Counted from the first letter of the stretch, positions 1-8,933 are shown. The stretch: DNA of 64,000 nucleotides from Burkholderia sp. Bp8992 (GCF_003853705.1 NZ_QTQI01000008.1:124001-188000); one strand, 5' to 3'. Notes: generated from the letters alone by a model not told the origin. Numbers and translations: made by a program.

Positions 1-252
1 TACGTTGTAGCTCGGCACGTCGGTGCGGATGTCGAGATCCTCGCCGAGCGCGTCGACCCGGAACGCGCCCGGTTCGCCGACGCCCAGCAGCGGGCAGGCC
101 TTCGGGTTCGCCTGGCAGAAACGCAGGAAATCGTGCGCGTACGCGTCGGGCAGGATCGCGAGGTTCGCTTGCGCGAACGGGCCGCAATGGCCGGCGGTCG
201 GGCCGCGGAACGCGCCGCGGCGCACGGACTGGCGGAATTCGGAAGGCGTCAT
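1..252 (-). CDS. DUF1445 / UPF0317 putative hydro-lyase (N-terminal part, cut by window edge)
   Basis: The minus-strand frame starts at the ATG at 252 (protein begins MTPSEFRQ) and runs off the left edge without a stop. The first ~84 residues show the family's conserved blocks: an RxGxxxGPTAGH-like stretch, then [25 protein letters not shown] and a DIRTDVP block. These match the DUF1445 family (putative hydro-lyases; one relative is a mitochondrial D-glutamate cyclase). The substrate cannot be deduced. It diverges from the LysR gene at 459, the usual arrangement for a regulator and its target, so the LysR protein may control it. Family assignment is confident; function is not. Confidence 0.8.
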   Translation of the reverse strand, partial: MTPSEFRQSVRRGAFRGPTAGHCGPFAQANLAILPDAYAHDFLRFCQANPKACPLLGVGEPGAFRVDALGEDLDIRTDVPSYNV

Positions 253-458
253 GATGAGTCGTCGCAGATCGGGATGTCGTCGGGATGACGGTGGTGTGTC
301 ATCGGATATGGCGAAGAATAGAAAGGAAAAAATTTTGACGCCAACGAGTTTTTTTGCGTCTGTTGTATAGAATTTCTTAACGGATCCGCGGGTTTTCCCC
401 GGTCCCGTTCATTTTTCGTCGCCGGCAAGCTGCGCATCCACTGCTCGCCCGATCCGCC
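253..458. promoter_or_regulatory. Divergent promoter region, DUF1445 gene / LysR gene
   Basis: This stretch is clearly richer in A and T than its surroundings. It contains the short palindrome AGAATTTCT (369-377), a plausible LysR-type binding core. It must hold the promoters of both divergent genes, but no -35/-10 pair stands out. Confidence 0.4.
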
Positions 459-1391
459 ATGAACACGCGTTTTCTAGAAACCTTCGTCACGCTCGCGAAG
501 CTGCGCAATTTCCGGACGACGGCGGCCGCGCTGCACGCGACGCCGGCCGCGATCTCGCAGCGCCTGAAGGCGCTCGAGGACGAATTGCAGACGGTGCTCG
601 TCGATCGCGACAGCCGCGAATTCCGGCTCACGCCGAACGGCGAGTACCTGCTCGGCTATGCGAAGGCCGTGGTCGAGGCGACGCAGGAGCTGCAGGCCGC
701 CGCGTCCGGCGAGAGCGCGCTGCGCGGCAAGCTGCGGCTCGGCGTGATCGAAACCGTCGTGCACAGCTGGCTGCCGCACTACATGCGGCGGCTGGCGGCC
801 GACTATCCGCAGCTGGAAATCGACCTGACCGTCGACGTGAGCGTCGTGCTGCAGCGCCGGCTGATGGCCGGCGAGCTCGACCTGATCATCCGCGTCGAGG
901 GCAGCGACGAGGCGTCGGTCGTGTGCGACGCGCTCGCGAACTACCCGGTGCGCTGGATCGCGCGCGCGGGGCTGCTGCCGAACACGCGCACCGGCCTCGC
1001 GCGGCAGGTGCTGCGCCAGCCGATCCTCACGTACGGGCGCGGCACCGCGCCGCATCGCGCGCTGGAAGACATCGTCCGCGCGCTCGCGCATGCGCATGGC
1101 GTGCCGCTGTCGGAAACACGCATCACCGGCTCGCCGTCGATCTCGGTGATCGTCCAGCTGGTGCGCGACGGTTTCGGCGTCGCCGCGATTCCGGTGCTGT
1201 TCGTCGATGCGCTGATCGAAAGCGGCGAAGTCGTCGAGCTGCCGCTGCAGCCGTCGCCGCCGTCGATCGTCGTGTCGATGTCGCGGCGCGCGGACGCGCC
1301 GCGGTTCGTGCACGGCGCGTCGATCGCCGCGCGGGCCGCGTGTCACGAGTACTGCGAAAAGAGCAAGCGGTTGCTGGTCGAAGCGCTTTGA
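459..1391 (+). CDS. LysR-family transcriptional regulator
   Basis: The 310-residue protein has the usual LysR length. The N-terminal winged HTH is at residues ~1-60 (FLETFVTLAKLRNFRTTAAAL, then AISQRLKALEDEL), followed by a periplasmic-binding-like effector domain from ~90 (LRLGVIETVVHSWLP) to ~295. It diverges from the DUF1445 hydro-lyase gene and probably regulates it and itself. The effector is unknown. The ATG at 459 gives the canonical LysR N-terminus a few residues before the HTH. Confidence 0.9.
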   Translation: MNTRFLETFVTLAKLRNFRTTAAALHATPAAISQRLKALEDELQTVLVDRDSREFRLTPNGEYLLGYAKAVVEATQELQAAASGESALRGKLRLGVIETVVHSWLPHYMRRLAADYPQLEIDLTVDVSVVLQRRLMAGELDLIIRVEGSDEASVVCDALANYPVRWIARAGLLPNTRTGLARQVLRQPILTYGRGTAPHRALEDIVRALAHAHGVPLSETRITGSPSISVIVQLVRDGFGVAAIPVLFVDALIESGEVVELPLQPSPPSIVVSMSRRADAPRFVHGASIAARAACHEYCEKSKRLLVEAL

Positions 1392-1545
1392 CGGTGCCGC
1401 GCGGGTCGACGCGCGTTCGACATCGCGGCGGGAATCGCCCACAATCGCCTTCGGCGCGTGGGCACCTTCGCGCCACGCATCGTGAATGACGGCGCGGCCG
1501 ACCGGCATTCATCGCTTCGCATGCCCGTGCTCGACAGAAGGCAAC

Positions 1546-2412
1546 ATGCAGATCCGCTCCGCTTCCACCCGACTGAACCTCGCGCGCGCCGTGATCGTCG
1601 CGCTGTATGTCGCGTCGCTGCTGCTGCCCGTCGCAGCCGAACCGCCTAATGCGGCCGGCGCGGTGAGCTGGTGGCGCGGCTACATGGTGCTCGCGCTCGG
1701 GCCGCTCGCGATCCTCGACCTCCAGTTCGCGTGGCTCGGCAATCCGCTGCTCGTCGTCGCGCTGACCAGGCCGAACCGCACCGTATCCGCGCTGCTCGCC
1801 GCGGCCGTGGCCTTTGCGATCGGGTGGCACACGATACCGACCGACGCGAACTACGAAAAGATCAGCACGTTCGGCGCCGGGTACTACCTGTGGATCGCGG
1901 CGATGATTGGCGGCGCCGCGTTGCCGTGGATCGACGGGCGCCAGCGGAAGGACCGTGTTGCGGCCGAAGCGACGGTCGCTCTCGAAGCGGCAAGCATGCG
2001 CCGCCCGGTACAACCCGATACCGCACCGTCACCGGGCCGCCCGCCCGACCGGCAAAGCGGCTGGACCGTGACGGCGACCGGCACACGCATCGAATCGACC
2101 GACCAGACCGGTGCAACGCACGGGATCGCGCTGTCCGACCTCGGTGCGGTCGTGATCGAAACCAACGACCAGGGGCCGTTCGTGTCGGATGTCTGGTGGC
2201 TCCTGTTCGACACGAACGAGCAGCTCGCGTGCGGATTCCCGCAGGACGCCGAAGGCGCGAAGGCGGCGGTCGACCGGCTGCTCGACCTGCCCGGCATCGA
2301 TCACCGCAAGGTCATCGACGCGCAGACGTCGATCCGGAATGCGACGTTTCCGGTCTGGGCGCGCGCGGGAAGCGAACCAGCCGCGCCGGATGAAACCGGA
2401 GCGACCGCTTGA
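1546..2412 (+). CDS. Hypothetical inner-membrane protein, YXWGXW-like small integral N-terminus with soluble C-terminal domain
   Basis: The protein is 288 residues. I chose the ATG at 1546 because AGAAGG sits just upstream (about 1537-1542) and the protein then starts MQIRSAST. About four hydrophobic segments fill residues ~12-125: one near 15-32, one near 42-60, one near 70-90 and one near 100-120. A hydrophilic C-terminal part of ~150 residues follows, including a stretch that resembles a small beta domain (SDLGAVVIETNDQGPF). I do not recognise the family. It follows the LysR gene by about 150 bp on the same strand and lies convergent to the next gene. Confidence 0.65.
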   Translation: MQIRSASTRLNLARAVIVALYVASLLLPVAAEPPNAAGAVSWWRGYMVLALGPLAILDLQFAWLGNPLLVVALTRPNRTVSALLAAAVAFAIGWHTIPTDANYEKISTFGAGYYLWIAAMIGGAALPWIDGRQRKDRVAAEATVALEAASMRRPVQPDTAPSPGRPPDRQSGWTVTATGTRIESTDQTGATHGIALSDLGAVVIETNDQGPFVSDVWWLLFDTNEQLACGFPQDAEGAKAAVDRLLDLPGIDHRKVIDAQTSIRNATFPVWARAGSEPAAPDETGATA

Positions 2413-2422
2413 CCGGCGACAC

Positions 2423-2749
2423 TCACGCCGATTGCCCCGCATGCGGCTGCGTCAGCTTGCCGTCGCCGTACTCGCGGAGCACCTTCGAAATCACGACGCG
2501 ATAACCGTCCAGCCAGCGCGCGTGCTTCGCTTTCGCTTCGAGATGCGCGGGATGCTGCATCAACTGCTGCAGCGCCGCCTCGGATTCCCAGTAGTAGACG
2601 TTCTGGATCAGCCCCGCTTCGGCGTTCTCCCACGTTTCCTCGCCGAGATAGCCGGGCGTCGCGCGCGCCATGTCGGCGATCTGCCGGTCGAGACGGTGGA
2701 ATTCGTCGTCGTATTGCCCGGCACGGAAAATGAAGGTCGACGCGTACAT
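2423..2749 (-). CDS. Antibiotic-biosynthesis-monooxygenase (ABM)-like small protein
   Basis: The protein is 108 residues. The start at 2749 (MYASTFIF) is favoured by GGAG six bases upstream; an in-frame ATG at 2794 would add 15 unlikely residues. The sequence fits the dimeric alpha+beta barrel of ABM/heme-degrading-like proteins: a beta strand, the helix YDDEFHRLDRQIADMARATPG, the strand block GLIQNVYYWESEAALQQLMQHPAHLEAK, and a Trp-containing helix (HARWLDGYRV). No cofactor is expected in the family. The role is unknown; relatives are often small stress or aromatic-oxidation enzymes. It is convergent with the gene at 1546. Confidence 0.7.
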   Translation of the reverse strand: MYASTFIFRAGQYDDEFHRLDRQIADMARATPGYLGEETWENAEAGLIQNVYYWESEAALQQLMQHPAHLEAKAKHARWLDGYRVVISKVLREYGDGKLTQPHAGQSA

Positions 2750-2827
2750 GCACGCTCCATCGAAGACGGTTGAAAGAGCGCAAGTGTACGGCACGCGCGG
2801 CGTGCCGCGATCGTCATGCGACGGTTG

Positions 2828-3826
2828 TTATGCGGCGAGCGGATCGGCGTCGAGCCGGTCGTCGAGCCGGTCGTCGAGCCATGCGTCGATCCGCGGCGCA
2901 TCTGCATGCGCGCCGGCTGCGGGCGACGGCATCGCCGCGAGCGCGAGTCGTGCGCGCTCGAGCGCCTGCACGAAACCGCGCAGCTCGTGCGTCGCGGGCC
3001 GGTCGTCGGTACGTCGGCGTGCGAGCGCCGCTTCTATGTTTGCGCCGATCAATGCAAGCTGCGCGTCGATGAAGTCGATACACAGCGCGCGGCAATGCGC
3101 GGAAATCGACGCGACGGCCAGCAGCACGGGCACTATCGACACGGTCAGGTAGCCGCCCGGTGCGAGCCGCGACAGCGCGTGACGCACGTCCTGCCCGCCG
3201 TCGGTCAACGACGCGAACACGGCATCGCGCCACACCGCACGCTCGAACGCGAGCGCATGACGATGGGCGTCGAGCGCCGCGCGGTCCGCGACCTGCCCGG
3301 CCGTTACCAGCGGAACCGGAAAGAAAGAGCCGGCGGAGGCCTGCGGCGCTCCCGCTTCGACGATGCAGTTCGCTCCGAGCCATCCCGCATCGTCGCGCCG
3401 CGCAGCGAGCACGCGCGACTGCAACCGGTCCGGCAGCATCGGATCGAGCGGCACCGCGCCGCAGATCGACGGCTTGTTCGCGTGCACGCTGCAGCGGCCG
3501 TCGTCGGCCAGCGCCGCGCAACGGTCGAGCGACGGATAGTCGTAGCCCTGCAGCGTCAGCGCGATCCATTCGCCATTCGCACCGCCGACGCGATGGAACA
3601 GCCGGTCGGCCAGCGCATCGGCTGCCGCGACATCGTCGGCATCGAGCGCGTGCTCGCGTCCGCCCGCGCGCCAGCGCTCGCCGATCCGCCGCTTCGGCAC
3701 GCGACGGATCGTCAGCGCACCGACGAAGCGATGCCGATGCCGGAACAGTTCGCGCAACGACAGCGTCGGCGGGCTGTTGCAGCAGCGTCCGCATGCGCTG
3801 CATGCAAGCAGGTAGCTATCTACCAC
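2828..3826 (-). CDS. YkgJ-type cysteine-cluster protein
   Basis: The protein is 332 residues if translation starts at the GTG at 3826. That start overlaps the stop of the upstream MetQ-like gene (GTGGTAG), implying translational coupling; an in-frame ATG at 3913 lies deep inside that gene. Near the N-terminus is the signature CSACGRCCNSPP, and farther on RCAALADDGRCSVHANKPSICG, together the CxxCxxCC...C...C pattern of the YkgJ/zinc- or iron-binding cysteine-cluster family. The C-terminal half is mostly helical. The end holds a tandem DDRL repeat (WLDDRLDDRLDADP) encoded by a visible direct repeat near 2852-2880. It is the last gene of the sulfatase operon, and no member of the family is known to act on sulfatases. 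Confidence 0.65.
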   Translation of the reverse strand: MVDSYLLACSACGRCCNSPPTLSLRELFRHRHRFVGALTIRRVPKRRIGERWRAGGREHALDADDVAAADALADRLFHRVGGANGEWIALTLQGYDYPSLDRCAALADDGRCSVHANKPSICGAVPLDPMLPDRLQSRVLAARRDDAGWLGANCIVEAGAPQASAGSFFPVPLVTAGQVADRAALDAHRHALAFERAVWRDAVFASLTDGGQDVRHALSRLAPGGYLTVSIVPVLLAVASISAHCRALCIDFIDAQLALIGANIEAALARRRTDDRPATHELRGFVQALERARLALAAMPSPAAGAHADAPRIDAWLDDRLDDRLDADPLAA

Positions 3827-4632
3827 GGCCGCCGCACCGAATCCTGGTAGCGCGTGAGGATGAAACGCGCGACGTCGTCCGAGTGATACGCGGCGACAAG
3901 CTGCGTAACCCATGGCTTCGCGCGATCGGCGTCGCGCACCGTCAGCACGTTCGCATACGGCGAGCGCGCATCCTCGAGGCTGATGCTGTCGCGCGCGGGC
4001 TGCAGCCCGGCGCGGGCGGCGTCGTCGCTGTCGATCGCGACGAACGCGGCCGTATCGAGCGCCGCATACAGACGATCACGGCGCAGCACGACGAATTTCA
4101 GCCCGAGCCGGTTGCCGGTCACGTCGCGCAGCGTCGCGTGCAGGCCGGCCTTTTCGCGCAGCGTCACCAGCGTGTCGTTCTGCAGCAGCACGAGCGCGCG
4201 TGCCATGCCGCGCGGATCGGCGGGAATCGCGACCGTCGCGCCCGGTTGCAACGCGCTCAGGCCTGTCAGCTTGCGCGAGTAAAACGCCATCGGCAGCGTG
4301 ACGGTCGGCGCGACTTCGGACAATGCGTAGCGCTTATGCGTGCGTGTCGCGGCAAGCTGTTGCGCGTCCTCGAAGCTGGCCGCATCGATCCGGCCGTCGG
4401 CAAGCGCCGCGTCGATACGCGATGCATCGTCGAATTCGACGACGTCGATACCCAGTCCGCGCGCAGCGGCGACCCGCTTCACTTCGTCCAGGATCTGCGC
4501 ATGCACGCCGCGCGTCACGCCGACGCGCACCGCCGGTGCAACGGTTTCGGCCGCAACGGCCGCGCCCTGATGCACGACACCGCACGCAGCCAGCAACCAC
4601 ACGGAAGCGAATCGCACGAAGCCCTTCGTCAT
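3820..4632 (-). CDS. MetQ/NlpA-family ABC transporter substrate-binding protein (orphan)
   Basis: The protein is 270 residues. A signal peptide is visible (MTKGFVRFASVWLLAACGVVHQGAA). The Cys in AACG could be a lipobox, but the segment may be cut at AAE instead. The mature domain starts VRVGVTRGVHAQILDEVKRV and has the binding-protein pattern of the methionine/NlpA family (KRYALSEVAPTVTLPMAFYSR, then VAIPADPRGMARALVLLQ). The ATG overlaps the FGE stop in an ATGA (4629-4632), so the genes are translationally coupled. No permease or ATPase lies nearby. It may deliver a sulfur compound released by the sulfatase, or act as a binding protein for a transporter encoded elsewhere; this is inference. 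Confidence 0.75.
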   Translation of the reverse strand: MTKGFVRFASVWLLAACGVVHQGAAVAAETVAPAVRVGVTRGVHAQILDEVKRVAAARGLGIDVVEFDDASRIDAALADGRIDAASFEDAQQLAATRTHKRYALSEVAPTVTLPMAFYSRKLTGLSALQPGATVAIPADPRGMARALVLLQNDTLVTLREKAGLHATLRDVTGNRLGLKFVVLRRDRLYAALDTAAFVAIDSDDAARAGLQPARDSISLEDARSPYANVLTVRDADRAKPWVTQLVAAYHSDDVARFILTRYQDSVRRPW

Positions 4633-5678
4633 GAAGCATCCCTCAGAATCGTGCGAAAGCCGATATGCGACGCACCGAGATCGGCTTCCTGCTGCTCGCG
4701 CGACGACGCGCGGTAGCGTACGCAGTAATCGCGCGAGCACAGGAACGAGCCGCCCTTGATGACCATCGGCGTATCGTGACGGCGCGTCGGCGGCGCGACG
4801 GCCGCCGTGTCGCCGTTCGTGTGCGACTGATGCGGGCCCGTGTACGCGTCCTTCGTCCATTCCCACGCATTGCCGATCATGTCGTAGAGCCGGAAGCCGT
4901 TCGCCGCGTAGCAGCCGACGGGCGCGAGCCCCGCATGACCGTCCTCGGCCGTGTCGAGCACCGGAAACGCGCCCTGCCAGTAATTCGCGGCCGGCTTGCC
5001 CTGCGCATCGCGCGGCGCCGCATCGAGCGATGCATCGTCGCGGCCGGCCTTGCCCGCGTATTCCCATTCCGCCTCGGTCGGCAGGTCACGGCCAAGCCAG
5101 CGCGCATACGCGAGCGCGTCGCGCTGCGTGACGAGCGTGACGGGCAGGTTGCCGAGCCCTTCGACGTCGCTGCCCGGCCCGCGCGGATGACGCCACGACG
5201 CGCCCTTCACCCACGACCACCATGCGAGGTCGCGCGCATTCATCTCGTCGCGCGTCGGCACGTGGAACACCGCCGCGCCGCCCTGCTGCTCGGCCTCGGT
5301 CACGTAGCCGGTCGCCTGCACGAACGCGGCGAACTGCGCAATCGTCACGTCGGTCTGGTCGATCCAGAAGCCGCCGACGCGCGTGCGGCCGTCGCCGACC
5401 GGACGCTCGTCCGCATAGCCGCGCGTGCTGCCGAACACGAACGCGCCGCCGCGCAGGTGCACCATCCCCGCCTGCGGGTCGTCGCGCCACTTCGCCGGCA
5501 GTCCGGAATAACGTTCGCACTGGCGTTCCGAACCGAGCGGCGCAAGCGCGCGGCCGCGATTCAGGTCGTCGAATGCGCCGCCTGGCGGCGCCGCCGAATT
5601 CGCATAGCCCACCGCGAATGCGGCGGCGAACAGCGTGGCGGCAAGCGCCGCGCCGGTCGTCCAGAAGCGGAACCGCAT
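4629..5678 (-). CDS. Formylglycine-generating enzyme (SUMF1/FGE family), exported form
   Basis: The protein is 349 residues. FGE oxidises the active-site Cys of type I sulfatases to formylglycine. The catalytic block near the C-terminus is intact: KGGSFLCSRDYCVRYRASS with Cys314 and Cys319, spaced as in the human pair Cys336/Cys341, followed by the conserved ASHIGFRTI. Upstream are GGAFVFGSTRGYADERP, FWIDQTDVTIAQFAAFV, LPTEAEWEYAGKAG and YDMIGNAWEWTKDAY, all typical of the fold. The N-terminus (residues 1-~28, WTTGAALAATLFAAAFAVGYANSAA) looks like a cleavable signal peptide or membrane anchor, which is odd because modification normally precedes export. It begins 16 bp after the sulfatase stop, its obvious client. 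Confidence 0.93.
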   Translation of the reverse strand: MRFRFWTTGAALAATLFAAAFAVGYANSAAPPGGAFDDLNRGRALAPLGSERQCERYSGLPAKWRDDPQAGMVHLRGGAFVFGSTRGYADERPVGDGRTRVGGFWIDQTDVTIAQFAAFVQATGYVTEAEQQGGAAVFHVPTRDEMNARDLAWWSWVKGASWRHPRGPGSDVEGLGNLPVTLVTQRDALAYARWLGRDLPTEAEWEYAGKAGRDDASLDAAPRDAQGKPAANYWQGAFPVLDTAEDGHAGLAPVGCYAANGFRLYDMIGNAWEWTKDAYTGPHQSHTNGDTAAVAPPTRRHDTPMVIKGGSFLCSRDYCVRYRASSREQQEADLGASHIGFRTILRDAS

Positions 5679-5694
5679 CGTGTCGTCCCCGCGA

Positions 5695-7653
5695 TCAGTA
5701 GTAGCCGCGCGGACGCAGCGGTTCGACGCCGCCGACGTTGCTCATGTAGGTCTTCCACTGGTCGACGAGCGTGCCGATCACCGACGGGTTCTGCGCGGAC
5801 ACGTCGGTCGTCTCGCCGCGATCCGACGCGAGGTCGTACAGCTGCCAGTGACCGTCGAGCGGCCCGAGCGGCGGCTCGGTCCACAATGCCTTCCAGCGGC
5901 CGTCCGCGCTGCGCAGGTAAGCGCGCCCGTACGCTTCGTCGCCGAACGGCGTCGTGTGCACTTCACCCGTCGCGGAACCCGTGAGCACCGGCAGCAGCGA
6001 CTGGCCCGTGACCGGATACACGTAGCGGTTGTTGTAAATCACCTTGCCCTTGTTCTGGTCGACGCCCGTCAGCGTGTTGACGAGCGGCGGCGCCGGCTGC
6101 GACGGCGGCGTGACGCCCGCGACCGCGAGGAACGTCGCCGTGTTGTCGGTCACGTGCGTGAATGTGCGCAGCGTCGGCAACTGCTGCGACTGGCCCGGCA
6201 GCCGCACGATCGTCGGCGTCGACACGCCGCCTTCGGCCGAATAGCCCTTCGTGAGCCGGAACGGCGACGCGCTCACTTCGGCCCAGCGCAGCCCGTACTG
6301 CAAACGCTGCGCGTTCTGCTTGCCGTTGTCGGTGCCGAGCGTCGAATAGATCGGGTCCTGCCCGTTCGCGGTATCGGTCGCCGTCGGGTCCGCGCCGCCG
6401 TCGATCGGCCAGCCTTCCGCGCCGTTGTCCGACTGGAACATGATGAACGTGTTGTCGTATTCGCCGATGTCCTTCAGGTGCTGGATCAGCAGGCCGATGT
6501 TGTAGTCGAGGTTCTCGACCATCCCCGCGTAGATCTCCATGTAGCGCGCCTGCGCACGGCGCTCGGCCGGCGACAGGCTCGCCCACAGCTTGTCGACCTT
6601 GCCGGGGCCGTAGTCGCTGTAGCCGTCCGCGGCCGTATGCACGGCGCTGATGTACTTCGCGTTCGCGGTGCCGTTGTTCGCGGTCGCGGGCGACGCGGCC
6701 GTCGTCTCGGGCAGGCCGTCGAACGGCTTGAAGTCGGCGGGAATCAGGCCGAGCGCCTTCTGCCGCGCGATCCGCGCGTTGCGGATCGCGTCGTAGCCGG
6801 CGTCGTACACGCCCGCGTACTTGTGCAGCCAGGGTTCGGGCACTTGCAGCGGCCAGTGCGGCGAGGTGTACGCCGCGTATGCAAAGAACGGCTTGCCGTC
6901 GCGCTGGTTCGAATCGATGTACGAGATCAGCTTCTGTGTGTAGAAGTCGGTCGAATAGAACACGGCCGGGCTGCCGCCCGTACCGCCCGGCTGCCCGGGC
7001 TGGCCAGGCTGCACGTAGCGGCCGTCTTCCGTGTAGTTCGACGAGCCGGCCGGCTCGTGCGCGAAGTGGTTCGTCGCCGCGCCGCCGAGCAGCACGTAGC
7101 TGCGCTCGAAACCCCACTGGTCGGGCGTCTGCCCGCTGCCCGTCGCGCTGCCGACGATCCCCGAGCCGATGTGCCACTTGCCCGCGATATACGTGTGATA
7201 GCCCGCATCCTTCAATAGTTGTGCGAACGACAGCGCGCGATCGTTCAGGTAGCCCTCGTAGCCGGGCAGCCCGCGCCGCTCGTCGGTCGGCACGCCCATC
7301 GTGCCTTCGCCGACCAGATGGTGATCGGTGCCGGACACCAGCATCGCGCGCGTGATCGCGCAGACGGTGCCCGTGTGGTGGTTCGACAGGATGCGGCCCG
7401 ATGCGACGAGCGCGTCGAGGTTCGGCGTGTTGATTTCGCCGCCGAATGCATGGATGTCGGAATAGCCGAGGTCGTCGGCCATGATGTACAGGATGTTCGG
7501 GCGTTTCGCGGCCTGCGGCGGCGTCGTATTGGCCTGCGGCGGCGGCGAATCGCTGTCGACGCCGCCGCACGAGGCGAGCGATACCGCGCCGGCAATCGCG
7601 GCGCAGACGACACGGAAACGGAAAGCATGCAACGGCGAAGCGGACTTTTTCAT
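5695..7653 (-). CDS. Lipoprotein type I sulfatase (arylsulfatase-like)
   Basis: The protein is 652 residues. The start at 7653 (MKKSASPL) gives a lipoprotein signal with lipobox LASC (Cys29), so the enzyme is probably anchored in the periplasm or outer membrane. Alkaline-phosphatase-superfamily blocks follow: NILYIMADDLGYSDIHAFGG (metal-binding Asp pair), the nucleophile region TGTVCAITRAMLVSGTDHH (Cys98), AGKWHIGSG (Lys and His) and IMFQSDNGAEGW (Asp-Asn metal ligands). It hydrolyses a sulfate ester to release sulfate; the substrate is unknown. The motif reads C-A-I-T-R rather than the canonical C-x-P-x-R. It heads an operon with FGE, a binding protein and a YkgJ protein. Confidence 0.92.
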   Translation of the reverse strand: MKKSASPLHAFRFRVVCAAIAGAVSLASCGGVDSDSPPPQANTTPPQAAKRPNILYIMADDLGYSDIHAFGGEINTPNLDALVASGRILSNHHTGTVCAITRAMLVSGTDHHLVGEGTMGVPTDERRGLPGYEGYLNDRALSFAQLLKDAGYHTYIAGKWHIGSGIVGSATGSGQTPDQWGFERSYVLLGGAATNHFAHEPAGSSNYTEDGRYVQPGQPGQPGGTGGSPAVFYSTDFYTQKLISYIDSNQRDGKPFFAYAAYTSPHWPLQVPEPWLHKYAGVYDAGYDAIRNARIARQKALGLIPADFKPFDGLPETTAASPATANNGTANAKYISAVHTAADGYSDYGPGKVDKLWASLSPAERRAQARYMEIYAGMVENLDYNIGLLIQHLKDIGEYDNTFIMFQSDNGAEGWPIDGGADPTATDTANGQDPIYSTLGTDNGKQNAQRLQYGLRWAEVSASPFRLTKGYSAEGGVSTPTIVRLPGQSQQLPTLRTFTHVTDNTATFLAVAGVTPPSQPAPPLVNTLTGVDQNKGKVIYNNRYVYPVTGQSLLPVLTGSATGEVHTTPFGDEAYGRAYLRSADGRWKALWTEPPLGPLDGHWQLYDLASDRGETTDVSAQNPSVIGTLVDQWKTYMSNVGGVEPLRPRGYY

Positions 7654-7789
7654 TCTTGTTGACGCTCGATCTACGGAATCGGCGATCTTAGCGTCGCCCG
7701 CGCGGCGCCCAAAGTCGGATTCGTCACATGCTAACGGGATGCGGGAATATGCGCTGCGCACCGCTCGGCGCGCAGCGCGCCGCCGTGCG

Positions 7790-8509
7790 TCAGCTGCGCC
7801 CGCCGAGGCTGCCGCCGCCGTCCACCGACAGCACCTGCCCCGTGACGAAGCCGGCTTCGTCGGACAGGAAGAAGGCGATCGCCGCCGCGACGTCGGCGGC
7901 CGTGCCGAGCCGGCGTGCGGGAATCGTCGCGAGCACCATGCGCTCGGCTTCGCTGCCGACCGGCCGCGTCTGGCGGAACAGTTCCGTCTCGATCGGCCCC
8001 GGCGCCACCGCGTTGACGGTCACGCCGTGTTCGGCCAGTTCGAGCGCCCACGTGCGCGTGCAGCCGACCAGCGCGTTCTTCGCGGCGGAATACGCGGTGC
8101 GATCGAGGCTGCCGAAAATCGCCCGGCTGCAGATGTTGACGATGCGCCCGTAGCCGCGCGCCTTCATCGTATCGGCGAAGTGCTGCGTGACCTGGATCGC
8201 AGCCCGCACGTTGAGATCGAACACGGTCTGCAGCGACTGGAAATCGATCTTGCCGAGCGGTTGCGGCAACACGATGCCTGCATTGTTGACGATGCCGTCG
8301 ACATCGTGCCGCTCGCCGATCCGCGCGAGCGTCGCGGCCGTCTGTTCGATGTCGGCAAGATCGCACGCCAGCAATTCGCCGGGGAAGTCGATGCCCTGCG
8401 CATGTCGCGCGAGACCGATGACGCGATGGCCGCGTTGCGCGAGCGTGGCGCTGATCGCGAGGCCGATGCCGCGCGATGCGCCGGTGACGAGAAAAGTGCG
8501 GGATGACAT
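7790..8509 (-). CDS. SDR-family NAD(P)-dependent oxidoreductase
   Basis: The protein is 239 residues, typical of classical short-chain dehydrogenases. The start at 8509 (MSSRTFLV) has AAAGG eight bases upstream; the neighbouring ATG at 8515 would sit too close to that site. The Rossmann motif TGASRGIG is at residues ~8-15, NNAG is at ~75, the catalytic YSAAK is at ~140, and the C-terminal FVTGQVLSVDGGGSLGG is conserved. The substrate is unknown. It is a single gene between the sulfatase operon and a divergent unknown pair. Confidence 0.9.
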   Translation of the reverse strand: MSSRTFLVTGASRGIGLAISATLAQRGHRVIGLARHAQGIDFPGELLACDLADIEQTAATLARIGERHDVDGIVNNAGIVLPQPLGKIDFQSLQTVFDLNVRAAIQVTQHFADTMKARGYGRIVNICSRAIFGSLDRTAYSAAKNALVGCTRTWALELAEHGVTVNAVAPGPIETELFRQTRPVGSEAERMVLATIPARRLGTAADVAAAIAFFLSDEAGFVTGQVLSVDGGGSLGGRS

Positions 8510-8933
8510 GGGCATGCCTTTGACGAGGAATCCGGAGGAAACGGCGCGACGCGCCTGGGGTCGCCCGGCGCGCGCGTGCTCCGGCCGATTGTGCCGCAGT
8601 GACGCGAAACGCGTATGGTCGTCGGCGGCGTTGCGTCGAGCGGTCGCTGCAACGTTCTCCATACCCTTGCCGTCCTTGGCGTAAAAACGTTAGAAAAGGT
8701 CTCAAGACGGTCAAGCAGAGCGGCAAAACTACGTCGATCGCGACAATCGCGGAGGTTGCCGCGACCGGTCGACATGCCGGCATCAACGCTACCCGGCGCG
8801 ATTGGCGGGGATATCACCGGCGCCATCATCTGATCTAAACTCGATCGGTCTGCTCGACAACCTGCTAGAGTTGCTGGTCAATCTGAAGAAAGGGATATGT
8901 AAGAATTGCACGACTTATCCCGAGAAAGTCCAG
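8510..8933. other. Intergenic region with no recognisable gene
   Basis: This is the divergent region between the SDR gene and the two-gene unit starting at 8934. The part nearest 8934 becomes AT-richer. In-frame ATG codons upstream of 8934 (to 8802) exist, but the added residues look non-coding. I found no convincing promoter hexamers or RNA. Confidence 0.4.

Noticed and set aside
2852-2880. Short direct repeat (gtcgagccggtc units) as a repeat element or CRISPR remnant
   Set aside because: It is coding, giving DDRL repeats at the end of the YkgJ-like protein. There are only two to three units and no spacers.
8802-8933. Upstream extension of the hydrophobic protein gene to an ATG at 8802
   Set aside because: The added 44 residues look non-coding and the ATG at 8934 has a plausible ribosome site.
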